From: Euptelea pleiosperma
Lineage: Eukaryota; Streptophyta; Magnoliopsida; Ranunculales; Eupteleaceae
Length of the DNA stretch: 64,000 nucleotides
Direction: 5' to 3'
NCBI GenBank assembly: GCA_035048495.1
Contig: CM068548.1
Span: 10,157,464-10,221,463 of the forward strand
Position numbers and translations under genes: made by a program. The first letter of the stretch is position 1. The number at the start of each line of letters is the position of its first letter. The notes below the pieces were generated by a model. That model saw only the letters and a program-made list of their open reading frames with translations, was not told the origin of the DNA and did not search any database. Positions 1-10,008 of the stretch are shown here, in pieces.

Positions 1-327
1 AGGACCCTAACCATTCAATGCTTTGTCTCTTTTTTGGACCATTAACTTAATGGTCCATAGATAAAAGACAGACTTCTGACTCTCTACGACTTATCTGGTT
101 CGAAGCCAGTTTGACTTGTGCGCATTTTAATTTTGTCATATATTTGATGGGATTAAGTGGTAAAAACTCTAATTGATCCCCTTATTTCACCACTTAATTT
201 CCAATTTGTGGAGTTTATAACGAACTTGGTAATTGGCTAAACTTGGGTCTTAGTGCTCCACATGATGTGGTCCACCATTTGGACCCACAAGCATGAGTGA
301 CACGAACACTGTAGAGATCTCATGCAA

Positions 328-335
<8 letters not shown>

Positions 336-364
<29 letters not shown>
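336..364. repeat. (GA)n microsatellite
   Basis: Uninterrupted GA dinucleotides. A matching tract lies at about 9889-9911 in the paralogous segment, so it predates the duplication. Confidence 0.95.
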
Positions 365-369
<5 letters not shown>

Positions 370-415
370 CAAATTTTAAATACAATAGCAGAAAGAGGGG
401 AGTAAAACTTCGCTG

Positions 416-760
416 ACCACCCAAAATATGAGCCACGTGGCACACTCTTAGAGGACCCTGACCATATGGATGTCCCTAGGTGGACCTACAAACAAAAAAT
501 CAGCCTGATTAGTGATTTCAAACCTTTGGATCCTTGTACCCCAAAAAATGGTCAATAATGTTCAAATTCCCATGGTTAAAACCAACCCATGAAAATGACT
601 CCAATCCAATGCATAAAAATCACTAATCAGGTTGATTTTTGGTTTGTAGGTCCACCTAGGGATTGGTCAAACATCCATATGGTTGTCCTCTAGAAATGTA
701 CCACATGGCTTATATTGTGGGCAGTCAGTGGCCTCACTGGCCGTCAACGGTCGGCGAAGT
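416..760. mobile_element. Palindromic G-box MITE (family 1)
   Basis: The two halves are near inverted complements: GAGCCACGTGGCACACTC on the left, a diverged partner (ACCACATGGCTTAT) on the right, and matching inner arms around TCAGCCTGATTAGTGATTTC. There is no coding capacity, so it is a non-autonomous foldback element. Outer ends are AAAACTTCGC / GCGAAGTTTT. I found no clean TSD, so the superfamily is undecided. Related copies, whole or partial, occur at least 14 more times in this window. Confidence 0.8.
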
Positions 761-1137
761 TTTTCTCGAAAGAATGTATGTGCAATAAAAAATAGAAAAC
801 AATGAGAATTATTTAGCTTAAAGAGTCAATAGTGTCCCTAACATTTTCGAACCGGACTTGGGCTGAGGTAGGCCCGGATCAAACCAGCCGATTATCACCC
901 TATTCACATATTAGGCGTGAAACTTCGTATTGAAAGGAACAAAACATCTCTTCTCATTTATTAAAATCAATGCCCAAGATTTCAACACCTTATATTGATT
1001 CAATCGATATCCGACGATTATGGAAGATGGCACATGCCCCTCAATCTATCTATGCTATTATAAAGCCAAAACATGGGTTGGCGATGACGCGGGCTTCAGT
1101 CTTCAAACACTCACCTAAAGAGCAATACTTTGTGGGC

Positions 1138-1420
1138 CATGATGTGGAACACTCTTATACTCCTGACCTTATGGATGTTTGGCCCATCCATAGGTAAATC
1201 TACATACCAAAACCATCCTGATTAGTGATTTCTAACCTTTGGATTTAAGTACCCCAAATAATGTTAGAAATATACGGTTAAAAATAAACCATAGAAAATA
1301 CTCTAATCCAATAGATAGAGATTACTAATCAGGTTGACTTTTGGTATGTAAGTCCAGCTTGTGATGGCCAAACATCCATACAAACAGTGGTCTATAAGAG
1401 TGTGCCACATGGCTCATATT
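1138..1420. mobile_element. Palindromic G-box MITE (family 1), diverged copy
   Basis: Same arm order as the 416-760 copy: a GGAACACTCTTATAC end, a TGGATGTTTGGCCC arm, a CCTGATTAGTGATTTCTAAC core, and the inverted right half ending GTGTGCCACATGGCTCAT. Terminal G-boxes are decayed. Confidence 0.75.
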
Positions 1421-1550
1421 AATATAATAGCTGGATTTATTATAAATTAAAAAACAAAAATCAGTGCGACCCAGAAGGTTAATTATAACCATCTGGTTTG
1501 AACCCCCTTTCTGTCGTGCAACACCAAACACATGCCCACAATGTATACCA

Positions 1551-1893
1551 CAAGGTTTAAAGGAGGCCGTTTTAATGGTATAACGGACTGGGGGCCTTAC
1601 CATTAAAATGGATTGTAACCGCCTGTGGCAAAAAATGAAAAAACAAATGAAATTTAATGGATTTTAACAGAATTTAACGGAAAAAATGGCACTGAAATTC
1701 AAAATTTGAAATTAAAAATGAAAAAAAAGGAAAATAACAGAATTTAACGGCCATCTTATTCCACAAAATTTTTCAGAATTTAACGGCTTTAAAACGAAAG
1801 AAAAAAAAAACCATTAAATTCAAAGCGTCGAAACGGGTTTTAACAAAACGGGCTTGGGGCGTTACCGTTTAAACTGCCATTTTTAAAACCACG
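1551..1893. mobile_element. TAACGG-type hAT-like MITE, copy T1
   Basis: Starts CAAGGTTTAAAGGAGGCC and ends GCCATTTTTAAAACCACG, imperfect inverted termini. The interior is degenerate TAACGG/CCGTTA units around a shared block (CACTGAAATTCAAAATTTG). It is flanked by an 8-bp TSD, GTATACCA, at 1543-1550 and 1894-1901. The paralogous segment has a single GTATACCA at 11579-11586 with no element: an empty site. An 8-bp TSD fits the hAT superfamily. Confidence 0.85.
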
Positions 1894-1922
1894 GTATACC
1901 ATACTAAATGATTGGACATTTA

Positions 1923-2051
1923 GGCCTGTTTGGCTGTCTTTAATTAGAAAAGTTTTATTCTTGCCCATAAATGTCAATCAAAGTTTTCTAAATCCATACT
2001 TTTTGCACAAATCAATTTCTACCAAACTTTTGTGTGGCTGCATACAGGGCC
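1923..2051. mobile_element. Short PIF/Harbinger-like MITE
   Basis: Begins GGCCTGTTTGGCTG and ends CATACAGGGCC, flanked by TTA at 1920-1922 and 2052-2054. The paralogous site near 11600-11612 runs straight through (GGTCATGTAATGCCC), which supports insertion after the duplication. A 3-bp TTA/TAA TSD fits PIF/Harbinger (Tourist) elements. Confidence 0.7.
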
Positions 2052-2242
2052 TTAATGTCCAAGAGTTACACTGACAAAATGATCATTTTTTTTAGGTGAA
2101 CACTGTTAAAGTGATCCTCACCATCCATTCGATAGCCTATTATGAAAAGATGATCGATCCACTCCATAAAGAACTTCTTGAAAGCACGTTTGTATTACTA
2201 ATTGCGTTCAAGGTGGCTGGTATGGAACTTGCTGAAATCTAA

Positions 2243-2548
2243 GGGCGTGTTTGATTGCACAGAAAATTTTCCTTCCAAAATACATCTGGGAAATGTCTTA
2301 AATGGCTGATTGATTGCAACTAAGAACACATATTCTAATCATATGAGAAAATAAAGACATATTTTCAGGTGGAAATGAATTCTCACCTATTTGGATGGGA
2401 AATGAATTCCAGGCTTAGTAGAGAAAATTACCCAAATTTAAATGACTTGGTAGGGAAGATTATACAGCTTTAAAATGGCTATCTAACTAGGGACAATTGT
2501 GTTTCCCAAAAAAAATGCAAATTTCCCACTTGGCAATCAAACACGCCC
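2243..2548. mobile_element. PIF/Harbinger-like (Tourist) MITE
   Basis: The termini GGGCGTGTTTGATTGC and GCAATCAAACACGCCC are exact inverted repeats, with TAA TSDs at 2240-2242 and 2549-2551. At 306 bp with no coding content, it is a classical non-autonomous Tourist-type element. Confidence 0.85.
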
Positions 2549-2551
2549 TAA

Positions 2552-3798
2552 TGTATTTGATTTTGAATTTAGATCCTCTGCTCTAGGGTGTTGGGTAACT
2601 TACCCAACTCCCACGTTCCCTTGTTTGCCAGGTGCTCGGGTCTGAGAAAAACAAAAATTGAAAACAGAATTTGAAAGTGAGAACTTGGTGAACAAAATAG
2701 GTGTGGGAGTTGGATAGTTATGGTGTATAGGATCTGGACTCTTTCATTTATAGCTTTACAACACAAAATCTTCATTCCTACCATTTGGACAACTCATCAA
2801 TGTTGCCGCCCTCGTCGTCTCGTCGTCATCTACATATTGGGAATGAGTAATATGAATGGGTCATTTAACATTTCAGAAGCACGTCTTCACTTTAGTCATC
2901 AAGTACTAATTCTATAGGTAACATCTTCTCTAATTAATTTATCTACGTTTGTGGATATTTCTTGCCCGTCAACTTGGACTATCATCTTAGTGGACCAACA
3001 TGCACTATCATCATGCAATCACACAGATTCACAATATGTGAACCAACATACAATAGTGGTCCATGCTAAGGGTGTCAATGGGTTGGTTTTGGTTCAAGTA
3101 CCAGAGGTCCCGGAACTAGAACCTATTACATAGATCGATTCCGATTCCAGTTCTCATTTAAATGGAACTAGAAACAGAACTGATAAGAACCAGTTACTAG
3201 TCAAGTACCATCGGACCTCAGTTCCAGGTCCTATCGGTTTTGGTTCAGTCTAAGTACTAGTGTATTAAGAACCGGAACCTCTCAGTTCCTATCGGGGTTC
3301 CGGGTCTAATTGGTTTTGAGTCTTTTCAATTCCGGTTCTAAAATAGCTGGTCCTAGAATCAGGATAATCGTTCCTATCGGATATCTGTTCCACCTCTAGG
3401 TCCATGCACATTGAGCCACCCAACCATAATTTAAGTTGATTAAATTATGAGGAAAAAACAAAAAACCCTTTTGGACGTGCATGGTGCACACGAACCTATT
3501 ACGATAATATATTAAGAATCAAGTAATTACAGGCTTGTTTTAATAATTTAAGTTTAATTTACTTGAATCACTTGGTTGACGTAAACTAAATAAATACAGA
3601 CAACGGATAAAATCCTAGAAAAATCAAGTCATAAACACATGATCAAATGTTTCGGAGGTTCAAACCCTGGGACAAGATCCATGGGTGGCGCCAAAACTGG
3701 CGACGTCAGCCGTCTAACGCCCGCCGTTTAGTCACCGAAGGAGAAGCCGTAGATCAAAGATCAGCAATTAATAATGGTTATACATGAGGGGTCAGGGT
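2552..3798. other. Gene-free stretch
   Basis: No supportable gene. Parts of 2745-2830 and 3405-3798 belong to the segmental duplication. Positions 3085-3400 are a degenerate run of GGTTCC/GGAACC-like words, resembling 18040-18160. A GGTGGCGCCAAAACTG stretch near 3685-3700, conserved at 14215-14230, faintly recalls an LTR-element primer-binding site, but no LTR could be delimited. Confidence 0.5.
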
Positions 3799-4137
3799 CA
3801 AGGTTTAAAAGGGGGCGTTATAACGGTATAACGGACTGGGGGTGGGGGTGGGGGTGTTACCGTTTTTTTCTGTTATTATGAATTGTAACGAGCAAACACA
3901 GAAAATAACGGGAAAAATGCGCTGAAATTCAAATTTTTGAAATTAGAATTTCAAATTTTTAAAAAGAAAAAATAACAGAAATAACGGCCTCTTTCACAAA
4001 AAATTTCAGAAAATAACGGAAATTAACAACCGTTATTTTCAGAGCATTTTAACGGTACATAACATAACGGGGGAGATCTGAATCCGTTATAACAGCCATT
4101 ATTTTTGTTATAACGGCCGTTTTTTAAACCATATATG
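3799..4137. mobile_element. TAACGG-type hAT-like MITE, copy T2
   Basis: Starts CAAGGTTTAAAAGGGGGC; the right end is CGTTTTTTAAACCATATATG, with a few extra bases. TSD GTCAGGGT at 3791-3798 and 4138-4145. The paralogous locus has one GTCAGGGT at 14328-14335 followed directly by the shared flank, so this is a second empty site proving insertion after the duplication. Confidence 0.87.
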
Positions 4138-4204
4138 GTCAGGGTAATGTCACTGTTAGTGTGGCAGAAGGTAAAGAGGATAACTTTGACGAGAGGACGT
4201 CTAT

Positions 4205-4475
4205 TAGAGGCCACTGATCATATAGATGTTTGGCCCATCTCTAGGTGGACTTGCGTAACAAAAATCAGCCTGATTAGTGACTTCTAACGTTTGGATCGGA
4301 GTACCCCAAATAATGCTCTAAATCTAAAATTAAAAGTAAATCATGAAAATGACTCTAATCCAACAGATAGAAATTACTAATCAGGGTGAACTTTTGGAAT
4401 GTACGTAGGTCAACTGAGGGATGGGCCAAACATCCATATGGTCAGTGGTCTTTAAGAGTGTGCCGTGTCGCTCCT
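4205..4475. mobile_element. Palindromic G-box MITE (family 1)
   Basis: Arms TGTTTGGCCCATCTCTAGG, CAGCCTGATTAGTGACTTC and the inverted right half ending AAGAGTGTGCCGTGTCGCTC. The terminal G-boxes are mutated. Confidence 0.7.
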
Positions 4476-4559
4476 AATATGGTGTCAAAATTTAATGTTT
4501 TCAAATAAAAAAGTTGATTAATTAAATGTGGCCCTATGTATGTACTGCATTATTAAAAG

Positions 4560-4820
4560 AGTAATGAACACATGGTCCAAAGGGCATGAATGTTATCATG
4601 GTGCATGGTGGTGTCGTTTTGTCATTGAACAAAAATGTACCTCGTTGCGTGTCCAAATAATAATGCTCAAATTCCACTATTAAAAATCATCCAATGAAAA
4701 TGACTCAAATCAAATATATACCTAGAAATTACCAATCAGGCTGATTTTTACATGTAGTTTCATCTAGGATTGGATCAAACATCCATTCGGTCAATGGTCT
4801 TTAATAGTGTGCCACTTCTT
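4560..4820. mobile_element. Half copy of family-1 MITE
   Basis: The right arm is recognisable (ACCAATCAGGCTGATTTTTA, then CATCTAGGATTGG, CATCCATTCGGTCAATGG, GTGTGCCACTTC). The left arm is largely lost. Confidence 0.55.
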
Positions 4821-4934
4821 CCGAAGACGCCCCTACAATCACCCACGTGCAAACGCACTCCCTAATAGATATTTAATAGTCCAGTGTAGCAGTAAAGCCT
4901 TCAGTTTTCTGATATCTAAAGTATATATAGATAC

Positions 4935-5320
4935 GGAAAAATTTTAGATGCAGAGGACTTTGGATGCAGTCGATGCAGAGGGGTCCCGTGGCCCTACATA
5001 GCTCATTTTTGGGGCCCATTAACCGCATGGATGTTTATCCCACCTCTTGGTGGATATATATACGAAAAATCAGTCTCATTGATTTTCTCTAGCCATAGAT
5101 TATAGCACCTTTTTTAGGATTGAGTGTAGCCGTTGGATTCAGGCATATTTTTTACATATTTTTGGACACTTAATCCAAAGGCTAGAAATTATCAACCAAG
5201 CTGATTTTTGGTATGAATATCCACCAAGGGGTGGGGTAAACATCCATGCGGTTAATAGGCCCCAAAAATGAGCTATGTAGGGCTACGGGGGGGGGGCCTC
5301 TCTGCATCTAAAAATTTTCC
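4935..5320. mobile_element. Mutator-like MITE with 10-bp TSD
   Basis: Termini GGAAAAATTTTAGATGCAGAGG and CCTCTCTGCATCTAAAAATTTTCC are inverted. It is flanked by ATATAGATAC at 4925-4934 and 5321-5330. The inner arms (CATGGATGTTTATCCCACC and inverse) are distantly like family 1. A 9-11 bp TSD and long TIR suggest Mutator-like origin. A lone end of the same family lies near 37735-37790. Confidence 0.8.
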
Positions 5321-5330
5321 ATATAGATAC

Positions 5331-6118
5331 AAGACAAATAAAATTTGAAAGTTTAAAATGTCCTTAGATACGTATAAATAAGTAGTAGAAATGCAGGGGA
5401 TTTTTTGAAAAAATTACAAAAAAAAAAAAGAGGGTCTTCACAAGCGAGTCGTTTTCGTTTTTTATTTATTTATTTTTTGTTTCTTTTGTGGGCGAGTCAT
5501 TTTCGTTATAATTAGTAAAGATGGGTATGTCTTTTGCCTCTATTTATCAACTGATTTGCCAACCATTGATTCTAGAGTTTATCAAAAAAAATACAGATGC
5601 TGATGTTTATTTTATTAGCTTCATTGTCACCATCATATCCACCTTCCTTGGTTGTAACTTGAATAGAAAATATTGAAATAAAGATGTCGCAAGCAAATGA
5701 TTTTATCTAAATAAGGAGACATCTTTGTAACAATCGTACTAGCATGGGTTAAGAAACAGTTGTAGCGAAAATAAGGGCCGTTATAACAGATTCGTTATGT
5801 ACCACTCATAATGGCCGTTATTTTCCGTTATAACAAAAAATAATGACCATTATTTTCTTTTTCTCCACTATTTTCCATTATAAATTTATTGAAATTTGGA
5901 AATTCAAATTTTTAATTATAAATTTTAGTGCCATTTTTTTTTCTATTTTTTGAATTTAATCGCCGTTATAACAAATTTTGAATTTTAGCCAACCGGATTG
6001 GGCTAGGGTTTGAAAATCTAGGCCCGACCTTGGGTTGGGTTAGGGTTGACAGCCTGTAAGGTTGGATTGGACTAGGGTTGGCTCCCAACCCGCCCAAGTT
6101 GCGGCCCTAAAAATGAGA
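5331..6118. other. Gene-free stretch with repeat scraps
   Basis: About 5762-5965 is a broken TAACGG-type element. About 5990-6115 is a degenerate GGGTTGGG/CCCAACCC low-complexity run of a kind repeated at 30885, 33570, 47660, 59590 and 60300. No gene is seen. Confidence 0.6.
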
Positions 6119-7030
6119 GCCCAAGCAGAATATTTGCTAACAGGTTTGTGCAAATTCATTACATAATGCAAAACGACATTTAATTATGCGCATCCAAACA
6201 GCCCTTAATAGGAGCAAAAATGCTGGAATCCATTTAAGGTCCTGTGTCATGAAGGCCATTGTGAAAAAAAAAAAGTTAAAGTCCAAAAAGGCTTAAAATA
6301 ACTAATCAGGTTGATTTTTTGTGTACTGGTCAACCAAAGATGTGCCAAACATTCGGTATCAGTGGGCCCAAAAGAGTGCCAATGATAACAAGTATGAGAG
6401 AAATCCCTAAAATAAAAGTGTTACAGAACTTTTCCAGCTCTTGCCAACAAATCAAATCAGCCTATAAGCATCTTCCCCCAATCAATGTAGCCATGGCTCT
6501 CCATTCAAAATGGAGCACAGAAAAAAACTTAAAAAAAAAAGAAAAAGGGTTCCTAATGATCACAGACACACACATTGGAGTTTGGACAGATACAAAGGGC
6601 TGCCATGGATCCCATAATAAAAGATAAGTTACCACAAGCTGTATGCTATTTTTAGTGAAACCTACTTTTTACTTGCTAGGCAATTCATGTGGACACAAAA
6701 TTGTGAAACCCCACCTACTCTCTCTACTCTGCATGTTGCTTTTCTTGGCATGGTGTTGCATTATTGAGTTTTAGGAGAAAACACTTGCATTTACACTTGA
6801 GATCATTGAATTTTACTAAGTTTTATAAACATGGAGTGATGAGATCTAAAACCTTAAGCCAAATGGGGATTGATTGAAGAATTTCTGTGTTGGAAAATCA
6901 TTTCCTTGCCAAATTATGGACCCTAAATTCTAGATTAATGGTTCCAAGAGATGCGATCGGGTAGGAGTGCTCCTATCAAGTAACTGATATGAACCCACTT
7001 GGCAAGTCTTTCCTTAATAGTATGCTTATC
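6119..7030. repeat. Tandem duplication, unit 1
   Basis: Aligns in order with 7042-8716: for example AATTATGCGCATCCAAACAG at about 6182 and 7110, CAATGTAGCCATGGC at 6483 and 7435, and CAAATTATGGACCCT at 6909 and 8619. Unit 1 lacks the 0.8-kb insertion block of unit 2. A half family-1 MITE arm sits at 6295-6385 in both. The open frames inside are broken and match no family I know. Confidence 0.8.
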
Positions 7031-7556
7031 TCCAAAATGAGATTCCAACCAGAATTTTTTATAGTGGGTTTTGTGCAAAATGCATTACTTAATGCAAATC
7101 GACGTTTAATTATGTGCATCCAAACAGCTCTTAATAAAAGCCAAAATGCTGGAACCTAATTAAGGTCCTATTCATGAAGTCCATGATGATTAAAAAGGAG
7201 TTCAAATCCAATGGCTTAAGATTGCTAATCAGGTCTACTTTTTGTGTACTGGTTCACCAGGGATATGCCAGACATTCAGTGTCAGTGGGCCCAAAAGAGT
7301 GCCAATGATAACATGTCCGAGAGAAATCCCTGAAAGAAAAATGTTACAGAACTGTCTGGAAATTCATCTTTTCCAGCTCTTGAATGCAGCCTAGATTGCC
7401 AACAAATCAAATCAGCCTAATTTATCCTCCCTCAATCAATGTAGCCATGGCCCTCCATTCAAAATGGTGCATAGAATCAAAAAGGTTTCCATGGATCCCA
7501 TATAAGGATAAGTTACCTCAAGCTGCATGCTATTTTCAGTCAAACCTACATTTACT

Positions 7557-7706
7557 GGGGTTTTTTTTTTATTTGAAATCGAAGGGCATCCCCACACCTT
7601 TTTGGGTGGGACTAATCCCTAAGGTCGTGACTCGTGCGCACCTACCCCATGGAAGTTTCCCTACGCACAACTGGGTAAAAGCAAGTGGTCAAGCAATTTC
7701 AAACAT
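7557..7706 (-). mobile_element. Probable SINE, interrupted by a MITE
   Basis: Read on the minus strand it ends in a run of A after CCCTTCGATTTCAAAT. Its 5' part appears to continue at 8093-8103, beyond the inserted MITE. The flanks CAAACCTACATTTACT (before 7557) and CAAACCCCTACTTTT (8107 on) look like a diverged long TSD, and unit 1 has the empty junction (AAACCTACTTTTTACTTG). I cannot show tRNA-type promoter boxes clearly. Confidence 0.5.
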
Positions 7707-8083
7707 GGGTTGGGCTCAAGGGACCCCCATTTCTGACCCCCTTTTTTGACCCCCATCTTGGTGTACCCACGTAGAAGATGAATCAATGGCTGATTTTTGG
7801 TGGGGATGATAACCTCACCATATAGATCACCCCAACAAAAAATAAGCCCATTCTGAAATTTCTAACCCCATCAAATGTGGTTTTAAAGTTACACGGTAAA
7901 AATCTACGGTCCATAATGCTTCAGCTTCTAAATCAGTCTATGAATATCAGAATGATTTGATTTTTTGTGAGGATGATCTCCTCACCATAGAGATCATCCT
8001 CACCAAAAATCAGCCATTGATTCATCTTCTACATGGGTACGCCAAGATGGGGGTCAGAAATGGAGGTCCCTTGAGCACGACCC
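7707..8083. mobile_element. Mutator-like foldback MITE with 9-bp TSD
   Basis: Long inverted arms of over 100 bp: GGGTTGGGCTCAAGGGACC on the left, inverse GGTCCCTTGAGCACGACCC on the right, sharing GATGAATCAATGGCTGATTT inside. The TSD TTCAAACAT is at 7698-7706 and 8084-8092. A fragment of the same family is at about 12515-12620. It sits inside the SINE-like sequence around it. Confidence 0.87.
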
Positions 8084-8121
8084 TTCAAACATACGATTAG
8101 AAGGAGCAAACCCCTACTTTT

Positions 8122-8325
8122 TTTTTATTTTTTTTTTTGGTACCAAGGGTTTCCGGTCCTTTTAGAGCACCCACTAGTCCCTTGGAGCATGTGCAGCCCC
8201 CCGTCCCACACGCATCATTTAATTACCAAGATAAACCCCTGGGGTGGCCCCAAGGGTCGGATTTGAGCTGAGGACCTGCGCTACCTCAGGCGGGGTCCTG
8301 GTCATCTCACCAACTCCTCGAGGTT
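8122..8325 (-). mobile_element. tRNA-derived SINE with 17-bp TSD
   Basis: On the minus strand it opens AACCTCGAGGAGTTGGTGAG, has an A-box-like GAGTTGGTGAGATGACC and a B-box-like AGCTCAAATCC about 50 bases on, and ends in an A-rich tail (T-run at 8118-8138 on the plus strand). The 17-bp TSD AGCAAACCCCTACTTTT is exact at 8105-8121 and 8326-8342. The structure is that of a Pol III SINE mobilised by LINE machinery. Confidence 0.85.
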
Positions 8326-8767
8326 AGCAAACCCCTACTTTTACTTGTTAAGCAGTTCATGTGGAAACAAAATTGCAAAACCCCACCTACTCTCTACATG
8401 TAGGTTTCCTTAGCATGGCGTTGCATTATTGAGTTTTAGGACAAACACTTGCAAGTACACTTGAGATTTTTAAATTTTACTGAGTTTTATCAGATGGGTT
8501 CTTTGAATTCAAGTTTATAAACATAGAGTAATAAGATCTAAAAGCTTAATTGAAGGTAACCCTTAAGCCAAATGGGGGTAAATTGAAGAATTTCTGTGTG
8601 GGAAAATCATTTCTGTGCCAAATTATGGACCCTCAATTCTAGATTAATGTTTCCGAAGATTCGCGATCGAATAGGGGTGCTCCTATCAAGTAACTAACAG
8701 GGACCCACTTGGCGAGTTCTAAATGGACACCTCAGGACTTTTTACCCAATGAAAATTAGACACAAGG

Positions 8768-9115
8768 GGAAAACTTCGCTGACCGTCCCAGTCAGCAAAG
8801 CCGATGGCACACTCATAGAGGACGCTGACAGTATGGATGTTTGGCCAATCCCTAGGTTGATTTATATAAACAAAAAAATCAACCTGATTAGTGATTTCAA
8901 ACCTTAGATCCTTGTATTCCAAATAATGGTCAATAATGCTCAAATTCCCACCCTTAAATAAACCCATAAAAAAAAAAAAAAAAAAAGACTCCAATCCAAC
9001 ACTTAGAAATCACTAATCAAGTTTTTGTTTGTAGGTACGCCTAGGGATTGGCCAGTCAGTGTACTTAAAAATAGTACCACGTGGCTCATATTGTGGACGG
9101 TGAGTGAAGTTTCAC
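8768..9115. mobile_element. Palindromic G-box MITE (family 1)
   Basis: Outer ends AAAACTTCGCTGACC and GTGAAGTTT; inner arms GGATGTTTGGCCAATCCC and AACCTGATTAGTGATTTC with inverse partners. The right G-box is intact (ACCACGTGGCTC). An 18-base A run lies in the loop. Confidence 0.8.
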
Positions 9116-10008
9116 GCATAGGAGCACCCTATTGGATTGCTCTGTTTCAAAAAACAATCTGACCAAATGACCCTAACGATCTAATGATTTGTCTTTTATT
9201 TGAATCATTGATTTGATTGTCCATAGAAAAAGACAAATTTCTAATTTCTATGACTTGTCCTACCTTCGTGGTAGTCAGTTTCATCTGCAAGCATTTTAAT
9301 TTTGTCATATATTTGATTGGATTAAGAGATGAGGAACATGCTTAATGATGCCCACCTCATTATGTTGGGACAAGGCTTATAATGATGTTGATAATGATTT
9401 CGACTTTTAGCAGTTAAGCATCTGTCAAAGAAAAATTGTGTTAGGCAAAACTTAAAAAGTACTTTTTTAAAGTCCAATAAGCTCCCGAGTTACCTGCAGC
9501 TTCTGTTAATTAATTTGGAGGGAAGTCGTTCTTAAAAAAAATGTTCTTCACAAGTTTATGCATAATTTTTTTGTAATACCAAAATTATCCTTTTGTAATA
9601 TCATGACAACATTTTCTTTTTCTTTTTCTTTTTTGATTTTACCATAGAAAAACCATTTATTTTATCAAACACCGTAGAAAGGCTTTTTAAGAAAAGAAAC
9701 ACTTGTCATGGATGGTTACCAAACGGCCCAAATAGCATAACTAAAATACAAGTTTTATTGGGTAAGCACTAAAGATAAGCTTTAAGATTACTCCAACGTA
9801 GTTTGACGAGATGTGGCCCACCACCTGGATCCACAAGCATGCTGATGCCTGACATAAGTATGCTAGAGATCTCTTGCAATTAAATGAAGAGAGAGAGAGA
9901 GAGAGAGAGATATTCAAATTTCAAATGCATTGGAGCTTTCTAATCCCCAAACCAACCTTGTGATCTACACAAACATTGCAGATATTTTAAAAAGATGATG
10001 CTATCCCA

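Larger units (their letters stand above)
1..4475. repeat. Segmental duplication, copy 1 (pairs with 9165-14400)
   Basis: Ordered blocks recur in the same orientation near 9.2-14.4 kb. Examples: 1-175 matches 9167-9330; 245-365 matches 9786-9911, including a GA microsatellite; 880-1060 matches 11075-11260; 1500-1550 with 1894-2140 matches 11540-11660; 2745-2830 matches 12190-12260; 3405-3798 with 4138-4190 matches 13839-14370. Between blocks, later insertions make the copies differ in length. No intact coding gene is seen. What the ancestral unit was is unclear. Confidence 0.75.
7042..8716. repeat. Tandem duplication, unit 2 (interrupted)
   Basis: Second unit of the pair with 6119-7030, continuous from 7042 to about 7556 and from about 8326 to 8716. 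The extra 7557-8325 is a stack of three mobile elements (see separate entries). It post-dates the duplication because unit 1 reads straight through the junction. Confidence 0.8.

Noticed and set aside
3685..3700. Gypsy-type primer-binding site (GGTGGCGCCAAAACTG)
   Set aside because: No LTR end could be placed next to it in either paralogous copy.
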